From Lachnospiraceae bacterium (GTDB lineage: Bacteria; Bacillota; Clostridia; Lachnospirales; Lachnospiraceae), in the NCBI GenBank assembly GCA_015057505.1, contig SVEG01000011.1, forward strand, positions 1-64,000: a DNA stretch of 64,000 nt, in the 5' to 3' direction. Below, piece after piece: positions 8,675 to 17,486 of this stretch. The position numbers and the translations under genes are program-made. Position 1 is the stretch's first letter; each line of letters begins with the position of its first letter. The notes beneath the pieces are model-generated. The model had not been told where the DNA came from. It saw only the letters and a program-made list of their open reading frames with translations, and ran no database searches.

Positions 8675-9677
8675 ACATCTTAAGTTTTGCGATATGTTCG
8701 TATTCACGGCTATACCCAATGAGGATATCGGGGTAATGATTGTGAAGACATTCGAGGACATTATCTGTGTTGGTTTTAAGGTTATGCGGCGATATCAGCG
8801 AGACATTGTGCTTGCCGTATATGCATAGGGTATAGGTGATTTTACGGTTTTTGTATTTGAACGGGCGGTACGAACTGAATTTATATGCCCAAACAATGTT
8901 GTTAAGAGGTATAATCTGAAAATCATCTATTGAGCGAATCATAAGATAATTTCTTGTGATTATGAAGTGGCCGTCGTTTAGTAGCAGATCTTGTTTAAGC
9001 TCGTCATTAGCCAAACGTATATGTTCGCGAATTTTACCGTAATGTCTAAGCTTTATGACTGATTTGTAAAGGTACGGACAGCATATACAAACCAGAGAAT
9101 ACAATATGAAAAGTGCTGAAATTATAGTTAAAACTAAAAGGATAATAAATATAACAAGTGTTTTTATGAAAGGGAAATCAGGTTCACTTATTATATATCC
9201 GGACGTGCTGTTGTCCATACCGGTGTGGGTCCAGGAAAGTCCATGTGATACATGAGCAATTATTTCATGCATAACCTTAGGATTGTTTTGTATGGCAGCG
9301 TTGACGGTAATATTGTCCAGAGTGGACAAGGAGGATCCGTTTTTCTTGACATAAGAATCTAGCTGCTTATTTGATATCAGAAAAAAATAGCAATAATTAT
9401 TCTCAAATGCATAGTAGTATCGTCCGACTTGCTTGCCGTTGCGAACACAATCCAGTCCCGAATCATATAATGTATCTACGGTCACGTTGACATAATTATA
9501 ACCTTGACTGTAGGTGGAATATAGGTCGGAAAGCTTGTTTGTACGAATCGGGAACATTATGTTATATGTATGAGAGTTAACATAATACATTATTAGTAGT
9601 ACAAGTAGTATACTTGGAAAAATCATATTGATTATATTTTTGAGCCGAATTGTATTAAGTATATTGCTTGAACGCAT
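8673..9677 (-). CDS. two-pass membrane protein with extracytoplasmic domain, unknown function
   Basis: 334 residues. A membrane helix lies near 16-32. A predicted extracytoplasmic region of about 135 residues follows, rich in Tyr, Asn and Ser, then a second helix (about 172-202) and a cytoplasmic part of about 130 residues containing IIPLNNIVWAYKFSSYRP. The last part recalls the PH-like/DUF domains of small Lachnospiraceae membrane proteins (DUF6709-type), but I cannot name it securely. The start follows AAGGAGATGAGTAGCTT on the minus strand. Base composition is more AT-rich than its neighbours, which may point to later acquisition. It stands alone. Confidence 0.7.
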   Translation of the reverse strand: MRSSNILNTIRLKNIINMIFPSILLVLLIMYYVNSHTYNIMFPIRTNKLSDLYSTYSQGYNYVNVTVDTLYDSGLDCVRNGKQVGRYYYAFENNYCYFFLISNKQLDSYVKKNGSSLSTLDNITVNAAIQNNPKVMHEIIAHVSHGLSWTHTGMDNSTSGYIISEPDFPFIKTLVIFIILLVLTIISALFILYSLVCICCPYLYKSVIKLRHYGKIREHIRLANDELKQDLLLNDGHFIITRNYLMIRSIDDFQIIPLNNIVWAYKFSSYRPFKYKNRKITYTLCIYGKHNVSLISPHNLKTNTDNVLECLHNHYPDILIGYSREYEHIAKLKM

Positions 9678-9771
9678 AAGCTACTCATCTCCTTGTGTAA
9701 GTATCAGTATACAGAATGTATGAGTAATAATCAAGACGTGCGCCGGAGTTTATAAAAAAGAATTTGCTGGC

Positions 9772-9799
9772 TTGATTATTATTAAAAATGTGATACAAT
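9772..9799 (+). promoter_or_regulatory. promoter of the DMT transporter gene
   Basis: TTGATT, 16 bases, TACAAT, ending 42 bases before the chosen ATG. Confidence 0.5.
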
Positions 9800-9841
9800 G
9801 AGAAATTGTTGAAATTTGTAAAAAGAAAGCAGGCTATAAAA

Positions 9842-10756
9842 ATGGTTTGGATATTATTGGTTTTGTTTTATGGGTTGTCGAAGGGCGCAAGAGAGGTAAT
9901 GAAGAAAAAGGCACTTCAGAAAAACTCGGTAATAGAAGTTTTGGTTGCATATACGGTTCTTTCATTTGTGTTTGTGGCACCTACTGCGGGACAGGCGATG
10001 GGACTTGAAGGTAAGTGGCTTTTTTGGATAGCGGTGAAGTCATTTGTGATTTTTGTTGCGTGGATTGTAAGTTTTAAAGCAATAGAGAAAATGCCGATAA
10101 GCATATATGGCGTACTGGATTTGTCGAGAGTGCTTTTTTCTACTTTTTTGGGTGTAATAATTCTTAAGGAAGAAATGACTGCATACAGGACAATAGGTCT
10201 TGTGTTTGTTATTGTGGGCCTTCTTATGCTTAAGTACAAGAAGAAGGAGAAAAATATTTCAACAGAGGCTGTAGGTGCAAAAGCAGTGGGTACAGTTACA
10301 CTTGATGCTGTAAAAAGGACGGATTCTGTAGCGATGATTTATGTTTTTTTTGCAATTTTGTCATGTATCCTGAATGCGGTATCGGGTACGATGGATAAAG
10401 TGCTTATGAAGCATATGACAACAACTCAGCTTCAGTTTTGGTATATGCTTTTTCTTGTGATTTACTATTTGATGTACATGTTTATAACGAGGGTTAAGGT
10501 GAACTGGAAAGCACTTCTTAAAAATTATTGGATTATAGTGCTCAGTGTGCTTTTTGTACTTGCGGATAAGGCGCTTTTTATCGCTAACGGAATTGAAGAA
10601 AGCCGTGTTACGGTTATGACACTTATAAAACAATCAGGTTGTATTATGACCATTCTTGGCGGTAAGTTTGTATTCCATGAGAAAAATATCGGCTACAAGC
10701 TTGTGTGCGCAGGAATAGTAATAGTCGGAATTATGATAGGTGTCGTAGGGAGCTGA
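9842..10756 (+). CDS. EamA/DMT-superfamily transporter
   Basis: About 304 residues with roughly ten hydrophobic helices arranged as two EamA repeats. The first repeat ends in the typical LDLSRVLFSTFLGVIILKEE segment and the second in KQSGCIMTILGGKFVFHEK. A variable polar stretch of about 45 residues joins them. The family moves small metabolites or drugs across the membrane; the substrate is unknown. I start at the ATG 9842 (AAGCAGG upstream). A TTG at 9806 in frame would add 12 Lys-rich residues but lies only six bases after the -10. Confidence 0.85.
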   Translation: MVWILLVLFYGLSKGAREVMKKKALQKNSVIEVLVAYTVLSFVFVAPTAGQAMGLEGKWLFWIAVKSFVIFVAWIVSFKAIEKMPISIYGVLDLSRVLFSTFLGVIILKEEMTAYRTIGLVFVIVGLLMLKYKKKEKNISTEAVGAKAVGTVTLDAVKRTDSVAMIYVFFAILSCILNAVSGTMDKVLMKHMTTTQLQFWYMLFLVIYYLMYMFITRVKVNWKALLKNYWIIVLSVLFVLADKALFIANGIEESRVTVMTLIKQSGCIMTILGGKFVFHEKNIGYKLVCAGIVIVGIMIGVVGS

Positions 10757-10920
10757 TAGGGTATGTTCATATTGATAAAATCTCATTGCTAAAAAGCATG
10801 GAAAAAATCAATTTTCTTATCGGAAAGTGTAGAAAAATTCAAAGTAATATGCTATAATAATTGAAAACAAAGTCTTTATTGACGCATATAATAGAGAATT
10901 GACCAAGGAGGGACTTAATT

Positions 10921-12645
10921 ATGAAAGATAACAAGGTTAAGTTAACTAACAAAATCGGCACCAAATTATTGTTGATGTCAATATTGCCCATAATTATTGT
11001 GGCAGTTGCACTCGGCTTCTATTCCTGCTCGACGGTAAGAAAGGCAGTAAGCGAAGAAGCGATAGAATTGTTACACTCTACAGCTACCGCTGTACAGGCA
11101 TCATTTGCCAAGCTTAATGATGAGAATTTTAGCATAGATGCTACCGGCAACATGATGAAGGGTGAATATAACATCAGTGAACATATAAAGGATTTGGATG
11201 CCTTTGTTGAAGGAACACATACGGAGATAACTCTTTTTTATGGAGATGTGCGTAAGGCAACAACTCTTACGGATGATAGCGGGAACAGGATAGTTGGAAC
11301 AACAGCTAATGCAGAAGTGACACAGGCAGTTCTTAAAGGCGGACAGGTTTATACTTCATATGATACACAGATTCTTGGTGAGAATTATTTTGTATATTAT
11401 ATGCCGCTTAGGAATCCTGATGGTTCAATTGTGGGTATGGTATTCGCCGGAGAACCCAGTAGGGATATAGACATTCTTGTTAATAAGAAGATAACCAATA
11501 TTACTGCGATTGCAATTATTTGTTGCATTATTTTTGCAGTTATTTCTATTGTTACTTCTGTAGGAATGACTAAGCCTCTCAATGCAACGGGACAGGTTCT
11601 TGAGAGAATTGCAGTGGGCGATTTGACGGGTGATATTGACAGGAAGCTTCTTGCAAGAAAAGATGAGATTGGTCTTATGGGAGCTTCTCTCAACAACCTG
11701 AAGACAGAGTTGACACGGATTATGGCTAATATTCAGGCGGCAGCGGATAAGGTTCTTGCAGACGGTGAGAAGCTTGCGGATATTTCAAGACAGAGCAGTG
11801 CAACAGCTGATGAGATCGGACTTGCAATCAATGATGTATCTAAGGGTGCAATGTCACAGGCAGAGGATACTGAGACAGCAACAGGTAAGATTAGCGATAT
11901 GGGTGAACTCATTGAGGTTATCGTTGCCAATATAGATGAACTTAACAAGAAGTCAATTGTAATGAGAGAGACCGGTGAAGAATCTTCTGCGATAATGAAT
12001 GAGCTGAGTGATTCCAATGATAAGACGGCAACAGCTGTTTACAAGGTCGCAGAGAATGTAAGGGCAACTGATAATTCGGTAAATCAGATTGAGATGGCAG
12101 TTGAGCTTATTACCAATATTGCCAGCCAGACAAGTCTTCTTGCACTTAATGCATCTATTGAGGCGGCAAGAGCGGGTGAAGCAGGTAAAGGTTTTGCGGT
12201 TGTTGCAACTGAGATTTCCAAGCTTTCAGAAGAATCTAATGCATCTGCACAGCGTATTTCCGAAATTATTAAGGCACTTGCAGATGATTCCAAGAACTCT
12301 ATGGCTATGATGGAAGAGGTTACAGGCAGAATTAAGGAACAGCAAGAGAAGCTTGCAGCTACTAAGGCGCGTTTTGATGATGTGATAAGCGGCATAGAAG
12401 AAGCAACCAGAGAGACTGCACGTATTAACGGTCAGGCTAAGGAATGTGACGAAGCAAGACAGGTTGTTGTAGATATTATTCAGAATCTTTCAGCGATTTC
12501 TGAAGAGAATGCTGCTGCAACACAGGAGACTACGGCATCAATCGAAGAGCTTAATGCAATGATTAATATTCTTGCGGAAGCAGCAGACGAGACCAAGGGC
12601 CTTGCTGAGAAGCTTGAAGAAGATACGAGATTCTTTAAAATTTAA
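10921..12645 (+). CDS. methyl-accepting chemotaxis protein with sCache-like sensor
   Basis: 574 residues. TM1 at about 14-35, a periplasm-facing sCache-like domain (about 40-190, containing FYGDVRKATTL and FVYYMPLRNPDGSIVGMVF), TM2 at about 195-215, HAMP (217-270) and the MCP signalling helices. The CheA/CheW-contact hairpin tip is intact: LALNASIEAARAGEAGKGFA. It signals ligand binding to CheA to steer flagellar rotation; the ligand is unknown. AAGGAGGGA precedes the ATG. It ends with its own terminator, and the following gene carries a sigma-28 type promoter. No such promoter is visible before the MCP itself. Confidence 0.93.
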   Translation: MKDNKVKLTNKIGTKLLLMSILPIIIVAVALGFYSCSTVRKAVSEEAIELLHSTATAVQASFAKLNDENFSIDATGNMMKGEYNISEHIKDLDAFVEGTHTEITLFYGDVRKATTLTDDSGNRIVGTTANAEVTQAVLKGGQVYTSYDTQILGENYFVYYMPLRNPDGSIVGMVFAGEPSRDIDILVNKKITNITAIAIICCIIFAVISIVTSVGMTKPLNATGQVLERIAVGDLTGDIDRKLLARKDEIGLMGASLNNLKTELTRIMANIQAAADKVLADGEKLADISRQSSATADEIGLAINDVSKGAMSQAEDTETATGKISDMGELIEVIVANIDELNKKSIVMRETGEESSAIMNELSDSNDKTATAVYKVAENVRATDNSVNQIEMAVELITNIASQTSLLALNASIEAARAGEAGKGFAVVATEISKLSEESNASAQRISEIIKALADDSKNSMAMMEEVTGRIKEQQEKLAATKARFDDVISGIEEATRETARINGQAKECDEARQVVVDIIQNLSAISEENAAATQETTASIEELNAMINILAEAADETKGLAEKLEEDTRFFKI

Positions 12646-12662
12646 TATATCCCGGTTTATTC

Positions 12663-12704
12663 AGGAGCCTTGCATTATTGAAGTAATGCAGGGCTTCTTT
12701 TTTT
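12663..12704 (+). terminator. intrinsic terminator of the chemotaxis receptor gene
   Basis: GCCTTGCATTA pairs with TAATGCAGGGC (one wobble) and is followed by TTCTTTTTTT. Confidence 0.8.
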
Positions 12705-12767
12705 ACATACAAGTTGTATGCGGTGAATTGCAGTATAAACACTTGTGCAAATTTCATGGAATGTTTA

Positions 12768-12795
12768 TAAAATTTTGACGGTGCCGTGCCGATAA
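12768..12795 (+). promoter_or_regulatory. sigma-28 (FliA/SigD) type promoter
   Basis: TAAA, 16 bases, GCCGATAA. The -10 element is a complete match to the flagellar sigma consensus, and spacing is within the usual 15-16. It lies 40 bases before the start of the coiled-coil gene. Confidence 0.7.
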
Positions 12796-12834
12796 ATAAA
12801 TATATGTAAGATACTTAGGGAGATGAATTACAGC

Positions 12835-13833
12835 ATGAGGATTCAAAGTGACTCTAATAATATTAATTTGAATAATACGACAAAATATAGTTCCGAAGAA
12901 ACGAGTGCCAAAAAGATGGGTAATGAGCCTTCTGAGGGCAAGAGTTTGGTTGTGAAGGCAGGCAATCTCAACCTTGGTACAGAGACGATTGAAGAAAAGC
13001 GTAAAAAGGCACAGCAGATGGCACTCGGAATTGTGTCGGATGCATTTGAGGGTGACAGGAAAATTGACGAGGATCTTGATGCAAGAAGACAGCATATCAG
13101 GGATTTGAATGCAGAGAATTACGAATATGCGAAGGAACTTAAGCGTATAGATGAACTGCGGGCAGATGTTATCGAAAGTTACGGTATTACAGAAGATAGT
13201 CAGGAGTATGCGGATTTGGAGCTTTTACGTAAGGAACAGGGAGGACTCGAAAGAACTGCTCATTTGCCGATTTTAACGGAAGAGGAGAAGGCGCGGCTGG
13301 CGCAGATAAAGAAAGACGGACTTACCGATTATCAGCAACAGATGCTGGACCTTGATAAGCTGCAGAAGCATTGGCAGGGAGAAATCGACAAGAATATAGA
13401 GCTTATTAAAGAAGAAAATGCAATTATATCGGGAGTTAAGCGTGAGCGTCTAAAATCGCATGAAATGGTTGATGCCAAGAAGCAGAGTGAAGATGTACTT
13501 AAAGCAGCAAGTGCATCCATTATCGGAGAGCTTATGGCAAAAGCCAAGGAACATGTTGACGAGGAAATCGTTGAGGATAAAGAAAAGGCAGAGGAAGCAG
13601 AAAAGAAAGCTGAGGAGATGAAAGAGAAGCTTGACGAAGCACGGGCAGAGCGTAAGGCAATAGAGGAGCAGTTTGAAGAAATGTGCGAACTTGAGTCGGT
13701 ACTTGATGAAGTGAGTCAGGTAAAGCAGGCAGAAAATATGCCGGATGTGAAGAAATCACTTGAGAGTATTGTGGCTGAGCTTAAGCTTACGATGCAAGAT
13801 CTTTCAGGAGCGGTTGTGGATGATGTTGTATAG
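12835..13833 (+). CDS. coiled-coil protein of the predicted flagellar (sigma-28) regulon, unknown function
   Basis: 332 residues, no membrane helix or signal peptide. The first 40 residues are Asn/Ser-rich and disordered-looking; most of the rest is heptad-rich helix with many Glu and Lys (for example EKAEEAEKKAEEMKEKLDEA). No family recognised. The start is the ATG at 12835: AGGGAG ends directly at an earlier ATG (12823), too close to serve it, leaving 12 bases to this one. The promoter is of the sigma-28 type and a chemotaxis receptor lies upstream, so a structural or regulatory role in motility is a fair inference. A strong terminator follows. Confidence 0.7.
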   Translation: MRIQSDSNNINLNNTTKYSSEETSAKKMGNEPSEGKSLVVKAGNLNLGTETIEEKRKKAQQMALGIVSDAFEGDRKIDEDLDARRQHIRDLNAENYEYAKELKRIDELRADVIESYGITEDSQEYADLELLRKEQGGLERTAHLPILTEEEKARLAQIKKDGLTDYQQQMLDLDKLQKHWQGEIDKNIELIKEENAIISGVKRERLKSHEMVDAKKQSEDVLKAASASIIGELMAKAKEHVDEEIVEDKEKAEEAEKKAEEMKEKLDEARAERKAIEEQFEEMCELESVLDEVSQVKQAENMPDVKKSLESIVAELKLTMQDLSGAVVDDVV

Positions 13834-13862
13834 TATAAAAAATAATAAAACATAAAGATTAT

Positions 13863-13916
13863 GGGGAATGGCAAGAAATGCTTGATGAAAAGCATTTCCT
13901 GCTATTCCCTTTTTTG
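13863..13916 (+). terminator. strong intrinsic terminator
   Basis: GGGAATGGCAAGAAATGCTT pairs with its partner ending GCTATTCCC across a five-base loop, with minor bulges, and is followed by TTTTTTG. Confidence 0.85.
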
Positions 13917-13967
13917 TTAAAAATGTTATAATGTGAACAACGCAAAAGAAAAACAAGGAGATGTACT

Positions 13968-16900
13968 ATGAGCTTTATTATAGAACATGGTGACAGTGTA
14001 AATATTATTTATGATTTTGCGGAGGCTGAGGCAGTCTCTATTGCAATTAACAATCTTAAGACGGATTTGCAGAGAACAGTAGGTGTCAGACTTTATAAGG
14101 GTAACGGTAATCTGTTCGGTAATGCGACGGATATAATTGTCGGGACAATAGGTGTGTCGCAGATTATCGGTGCTTTTGATGTGCCGGCGACAATGTTTGA
14201 TGAGAACGGTAAGCTAAGGAAAGAAGCATATACAATTATGGAGTTTGGCGACAGTCTTGTAATTATGGGCTCTGACAGGCGTGGAACGATTTACGGTATA
14301 TATGAGTTTTGTGAAATGCTCGGAGTGTCTCCATGGTATTATTTTGCGGATGTTCCGGTTAAGGAAAGGGAAAAATTTGAACTTGAAGACGGTTATGTGA
14401 AGACAGATTATCCGACTGTCGAATACAGAGGTTTTTTTATAAATGACGAAGAGGAACTTGAGCACTGGGTTCAAAAGTATCTCGGTGAGGAGACTATCGG
14501 ACTTAAGGCTTATGAGAAGATTTTTGAACTGGTACTTCGTCTTAAGGCTAATTATATGTGGCCTGCGATGCATGTTAATTCCTTCAATATGAATCGCGAG
14601 AATGGCGCACTTGCTGACAGAATGGGCGTGGTTATCGGAACTTCTCATTGTGATATGCTCATGCGAAGTAATAACAGGGAGTGGAAGCCGTGGAAGGCTA
14701 AGAAAGGCTACGATGATGCAATGTATGACTATTCCGTAGAGGGTCGTAACAGGGAGATTCTTAAGGAGTACTGGCAGGAGAGCATTGAGCAGAACAAGGA
14801 TTTTGAGGTAAGTTATACTCTCGGTATGCGAGGCGTGCATGATTCGGGCTTTGAGATTCGAGGTCTAAAGGATAAGACACCCGAGGAACTTACACAGGCA
14901 AAGGTTGACCTTCTTGAGGAAATTATCAATACTCAAAATGACATGCTCAAGAACATTCTGGATTATAATCCGGTTAAGATTTTTGTACCGTACAAGGAAG
15001 TGCTTCCGCTTTATGACTTCGGTCTTAAGGTTCCGGAGGATTTTACGCTTATCTGGTCAAACGACAACTATGGCTATGTGCGCAGATATCCGTCAGAGAA
15101 AGAGAAGTTAAGAGTCGGCGGTAACGGTATTTATTATCATAACTCGTACTGGGCACCTGCGGGACGCTCTTATGTATTTTTGTGTTCTACACCTCTTGCC
15201 CATACTAAGAACGAACTTAGCAAGGCTTATGCAGAGGGTATCCGCAAGCTCTGGGTTATGAATATCGGTGCGATTAAACCGCTTGAGCAGGAGATGAGCT
15301 TTCTTGCAAGGCTTGCTTGGGACATTGACAAAAAGGACGTTGATGTTGACGAGTTTGTGACGGAGTGGATTAATAAGACTTTTACAGGTGGTCACGGCGC
15401 GGAGGTCGCAAAGCTTCTTAACAGCTTTTCACAACTTGCTAATATAAGAAAAATAGAGACGCTTGATAATGATATTTTTTCACAGACGGCTTACGGTGAT
15501 GAGTTTGCGGCAGTTGTAAATAGTCTTAAGACGATTTACGACAAGGCGAACGAGATTTATGAGACTATTGCGGATGAGGAAAAGGATGCTTTTTGCCAGA
15601 TGGTGATGCTTCGAATCCATGCTGTTTACTATACCTACAGTCAGTATTACTATGCGGACAGAAGCAAGCTTTGCTGTAAGCAGGGCAAAATGCAGGCGGC
15701 GAAAGTTTATACGGAGTACTCCAAAGCATTTGATGATTTAAGAAGAAAATTAATCTGTTACTATAATAACATAATGTCAGAGGGTAAGTGGGACAGAATG
15801 GTTACGCCTGAGGAATTCCCGCCGCCTAAGACGGCAATGCATCCGGCATGTATGCCGCCGCTTGCGATTGGCGAGAGAAAAATGCTTGTTAACTTATGGA
15901 ATGATGAAGACAGCTTCTGTTTTGTAAGAAAAGCATCTAAATGGTTTGAGATTGCGAATGCAGGAGCAGGTGAATTTGAATTTAAGGTGGATGCTCCCGA
16001 GTGGCTTGAAGTTTCGGAAAGCACGGGCGTGGTTTCGCATGAGAAGAGAATTATTGTAAGTGTCAAAGATTTTTCAGAGGACAGACAGGGCACGATTACG
16101 GTGACTAATGTTACCGATGGTGTAAGTGAGACATTTGAGGTTAGAGTATCTTCACTTATTACTAAGGTTGAAAAGGACTGTGTTGCGATAGAGGACGGCG
16201 GAATCGTTGTCGTTAAGGCAGAGGATGCATGTGCTGCACAGGGCTGGAAGACTGTGAAGAGACTAGGACGCGGCGGAGGAAGTCTTCTTGAAGCAGCAGA
16301 GCCGGACAGCATAGCAACTTATCCTGTATACTTTACAAGTGAGGGAGAGTTTAAGTTAGAAATTCACAGATTCCCGTCGCTTAACTCTGTCGGAAGAATC
16401 AGGGTAGCTGTAAGGATTGACGAGGGCGAGTGGAGTGTTATAGAGTCTGAGTCAGTTGATGAGCATAAGGGAACATGGGGAAGCAATTCTCTTAATAATG
16501 TGGACAAGCTTTACTTTGATATGCAGGGAATTGTTGAAGGTTTACATAATATATCGTTTAAGGTGATTGATAAGTATTTTGCGTTTTCAAAGTTTGTTAT
16601 TTATACAAGGGAGCGTAAATGCAATAATCTGGCATTGTTCTGCAGTGATTATAACAGTGATACGGCAGATGGCAGTAATGCAGGTTGTGACGGTGACGAG
16701 ATTTGTGCTTTTGCAGAAAGGTTGCCGGATATCCAGGACTTTGACAGACTCGCGGCAGACTTATACGGTGATATTACATTAAGGCCCAGAAGGGTATATT
16801 ATGCCGAGAAACCGTATAACAATGATACATTGGTACTCACGGACACGATTATATATCCTGAGGGTTATGGCAATACAAAGGAGCCTGCGGACATTCTTGC

Positions 16901-17408
16901 GGCGGCCGATAGTGTTTTTGCAGAGCAGGCCGGAAGTGTTAAAATTGATGCGGTTACTGCAATTAAGCAGACAGAGAATGCATTTACAACTAACGGTGCA
17001 TGGGAATACTGTAACAGTGAGTCCTACGGAAGAAACGGACTTGCGGTGTATGTGCCCGAGGGTGTGATTAAGGACGGTGAGCCGGCACCGGCGATTAACT
17101 TTAAGGTTAATTGTACAGGCGGCATGTATACTGTATGGACGTATATGCGTTGCCATCATATAAGACCGTCGATATGTAAGGTGGATATTGATAATGTGCG
17201 CCTCGCGGATGAGCAGATGTATAATAACGGTAAGAGAATCTGGCGCTACGAAGCAGAGTACATTTGGAGATGGATACCACTTGCGGTGACAGATTTAAAC
17301 GAGGGAGAGCATTTACTTACGATTGAATCGCAGCATGCAAGTGTGCGCTTTGACAGAATTTATCTTACGAAAAATTCGGAGTTGCCACCGCAGGACACTT
17401 CGTGGTAG
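13968..17408 (+). CDS. glycoside hydrolase family 115 (xylan alpha-1,2-glucuronidase-type), cytoplasmic
   Basis: 1146 residues. The N-terminal half has the GH115 pattern (RGTIYGIYEFCEMLGVSPWY, then YPTVEYRGFFINDEE, LRLKANYMWPAMH and GTSHCDMLMRSNN). The C-terminal third has the beta-rich GH115_C domain ending RIYLTKNSELP. GH115 enzymes remove (4-O-methyl-)glucuronic acid from internal and terminal xylose of glucuronoxylan. There is no signal peptide, so it should act on imported oligosaccharides. AAGGAG lies eight bases before the ATG. TATAAT at 13927 is a possible -10 without a clear -35. Only ABC-F follows; no transporter is adjacent. Confidence 0.92.
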   Translation: MSFIIEHGDSVNIIYDFAEAEAVSIAINNLKTDLQRTVGVRLYKGNGNLFGNATDIIVGTIGVSQIIGAFDVPATMFDENGKLRKEAYTIMEFGDSLVIMGSDRRGTIYGIYEFCEMLGVSPWYYFADVPVKEREKFELEDGYVKTDYPTVEYRGFFINDEEELEHWVQKYLGEETIGLKAYEKIFELVLRLKANYMWPAMHVNSFNMNRENGALADRMGVVIGTSHCDMLMRSNNREWKPWKAKKGYDDAMYDYSVEGRNREILKEYWQESIEQNKDFEVSYTLGMRGVHDSGFEIRGLKDKTPEELTQAKVDLLEEIINTQNDMLKNILDYNPVKIFVPYKEVLPLYDFGLKVPEDFTLIWSNDNYGYVRRYPSEKEKLRVGGNGIYYHNSYWAPAGRSYVFLCSTPLAHTKNELSKAYAEGIRKLWVMNIGAIKPLEQEMSFLARLAWDIDKKDVDVDEFVTEWINKTFTGGHGAEVAKLLNSFSQLANIRKIETLDNDIFSQTAYGDEFAAVVNSLKTIYDKANEIYETIADEEKDAFCQMVMLRIHAVYYTYSQYYYADRSKLCCKQGKMQAAKVYTEYSKAFDDLRRKLICYYNNIMSEGKWDRMVTPEEFPPPKTAMHPACMPPLAIGERKMLVNLWNDEDSFCFVRKASKWFEIANAGAGEFEFKVDAPEWLEVSESTGVVSHEKRIIVSVKDFSEDRQGTITVTNVTDGVSETFEVRVSSLITKVEKDCVAIEDGGIVVVKAEDACAAQGWKTVKRLGRGGGSLLEAAEPDSIATYPVYFTSEGEFKLEIHRFPSLNSVGRIRVAVRIDEGEWSVIESESVDEHKGTWGSNSLNNVDKLYFDMQGIVEGLHNISFKVIDKYFAFSKFVIYTRERKCNNLALFCSDYNSDTADGSNAGCDGDEICAFAERLPDIQDFDRLAADLYGDITLRPRRVYYAEKPYNNDTLVLTDTIIYPEGYGNTKEPADILAAADSVFAEQAGSVKIDAVTAIKQTENAFTTNGAWEYCNSESYGRNGLAVYVPEGVIKDGEPAPAINFKVNCTGGMYTVWTYMRCHHIRPSICKVDIDNVRLADEQMYNNGKRIWRYEAEYIWRWIPLAVTDLNEGEHLLTIESQHASVRFDRIYLTKNSELPPQDTSW

Positions 17409-17486
17409 AATAGCGGGTGCATGGCTTTGTTGATGCCATGATGGTTGCGATGTAATTATTACAGACAGTTAGGCTAAGGAGCAGAT

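Noticed and set aside
10825-10850. Minus-strand CCGATAA resembling a sigma-28 -10
   Set aside because: No TAAA at the proper distance and no gene reading away from it on that strand.
13927-13932. TATAAT upstream of GH115 as a full promoter
   Set aside because: No acceptable -35 at 16-18 bases; that position lies inside the preceding terminator.
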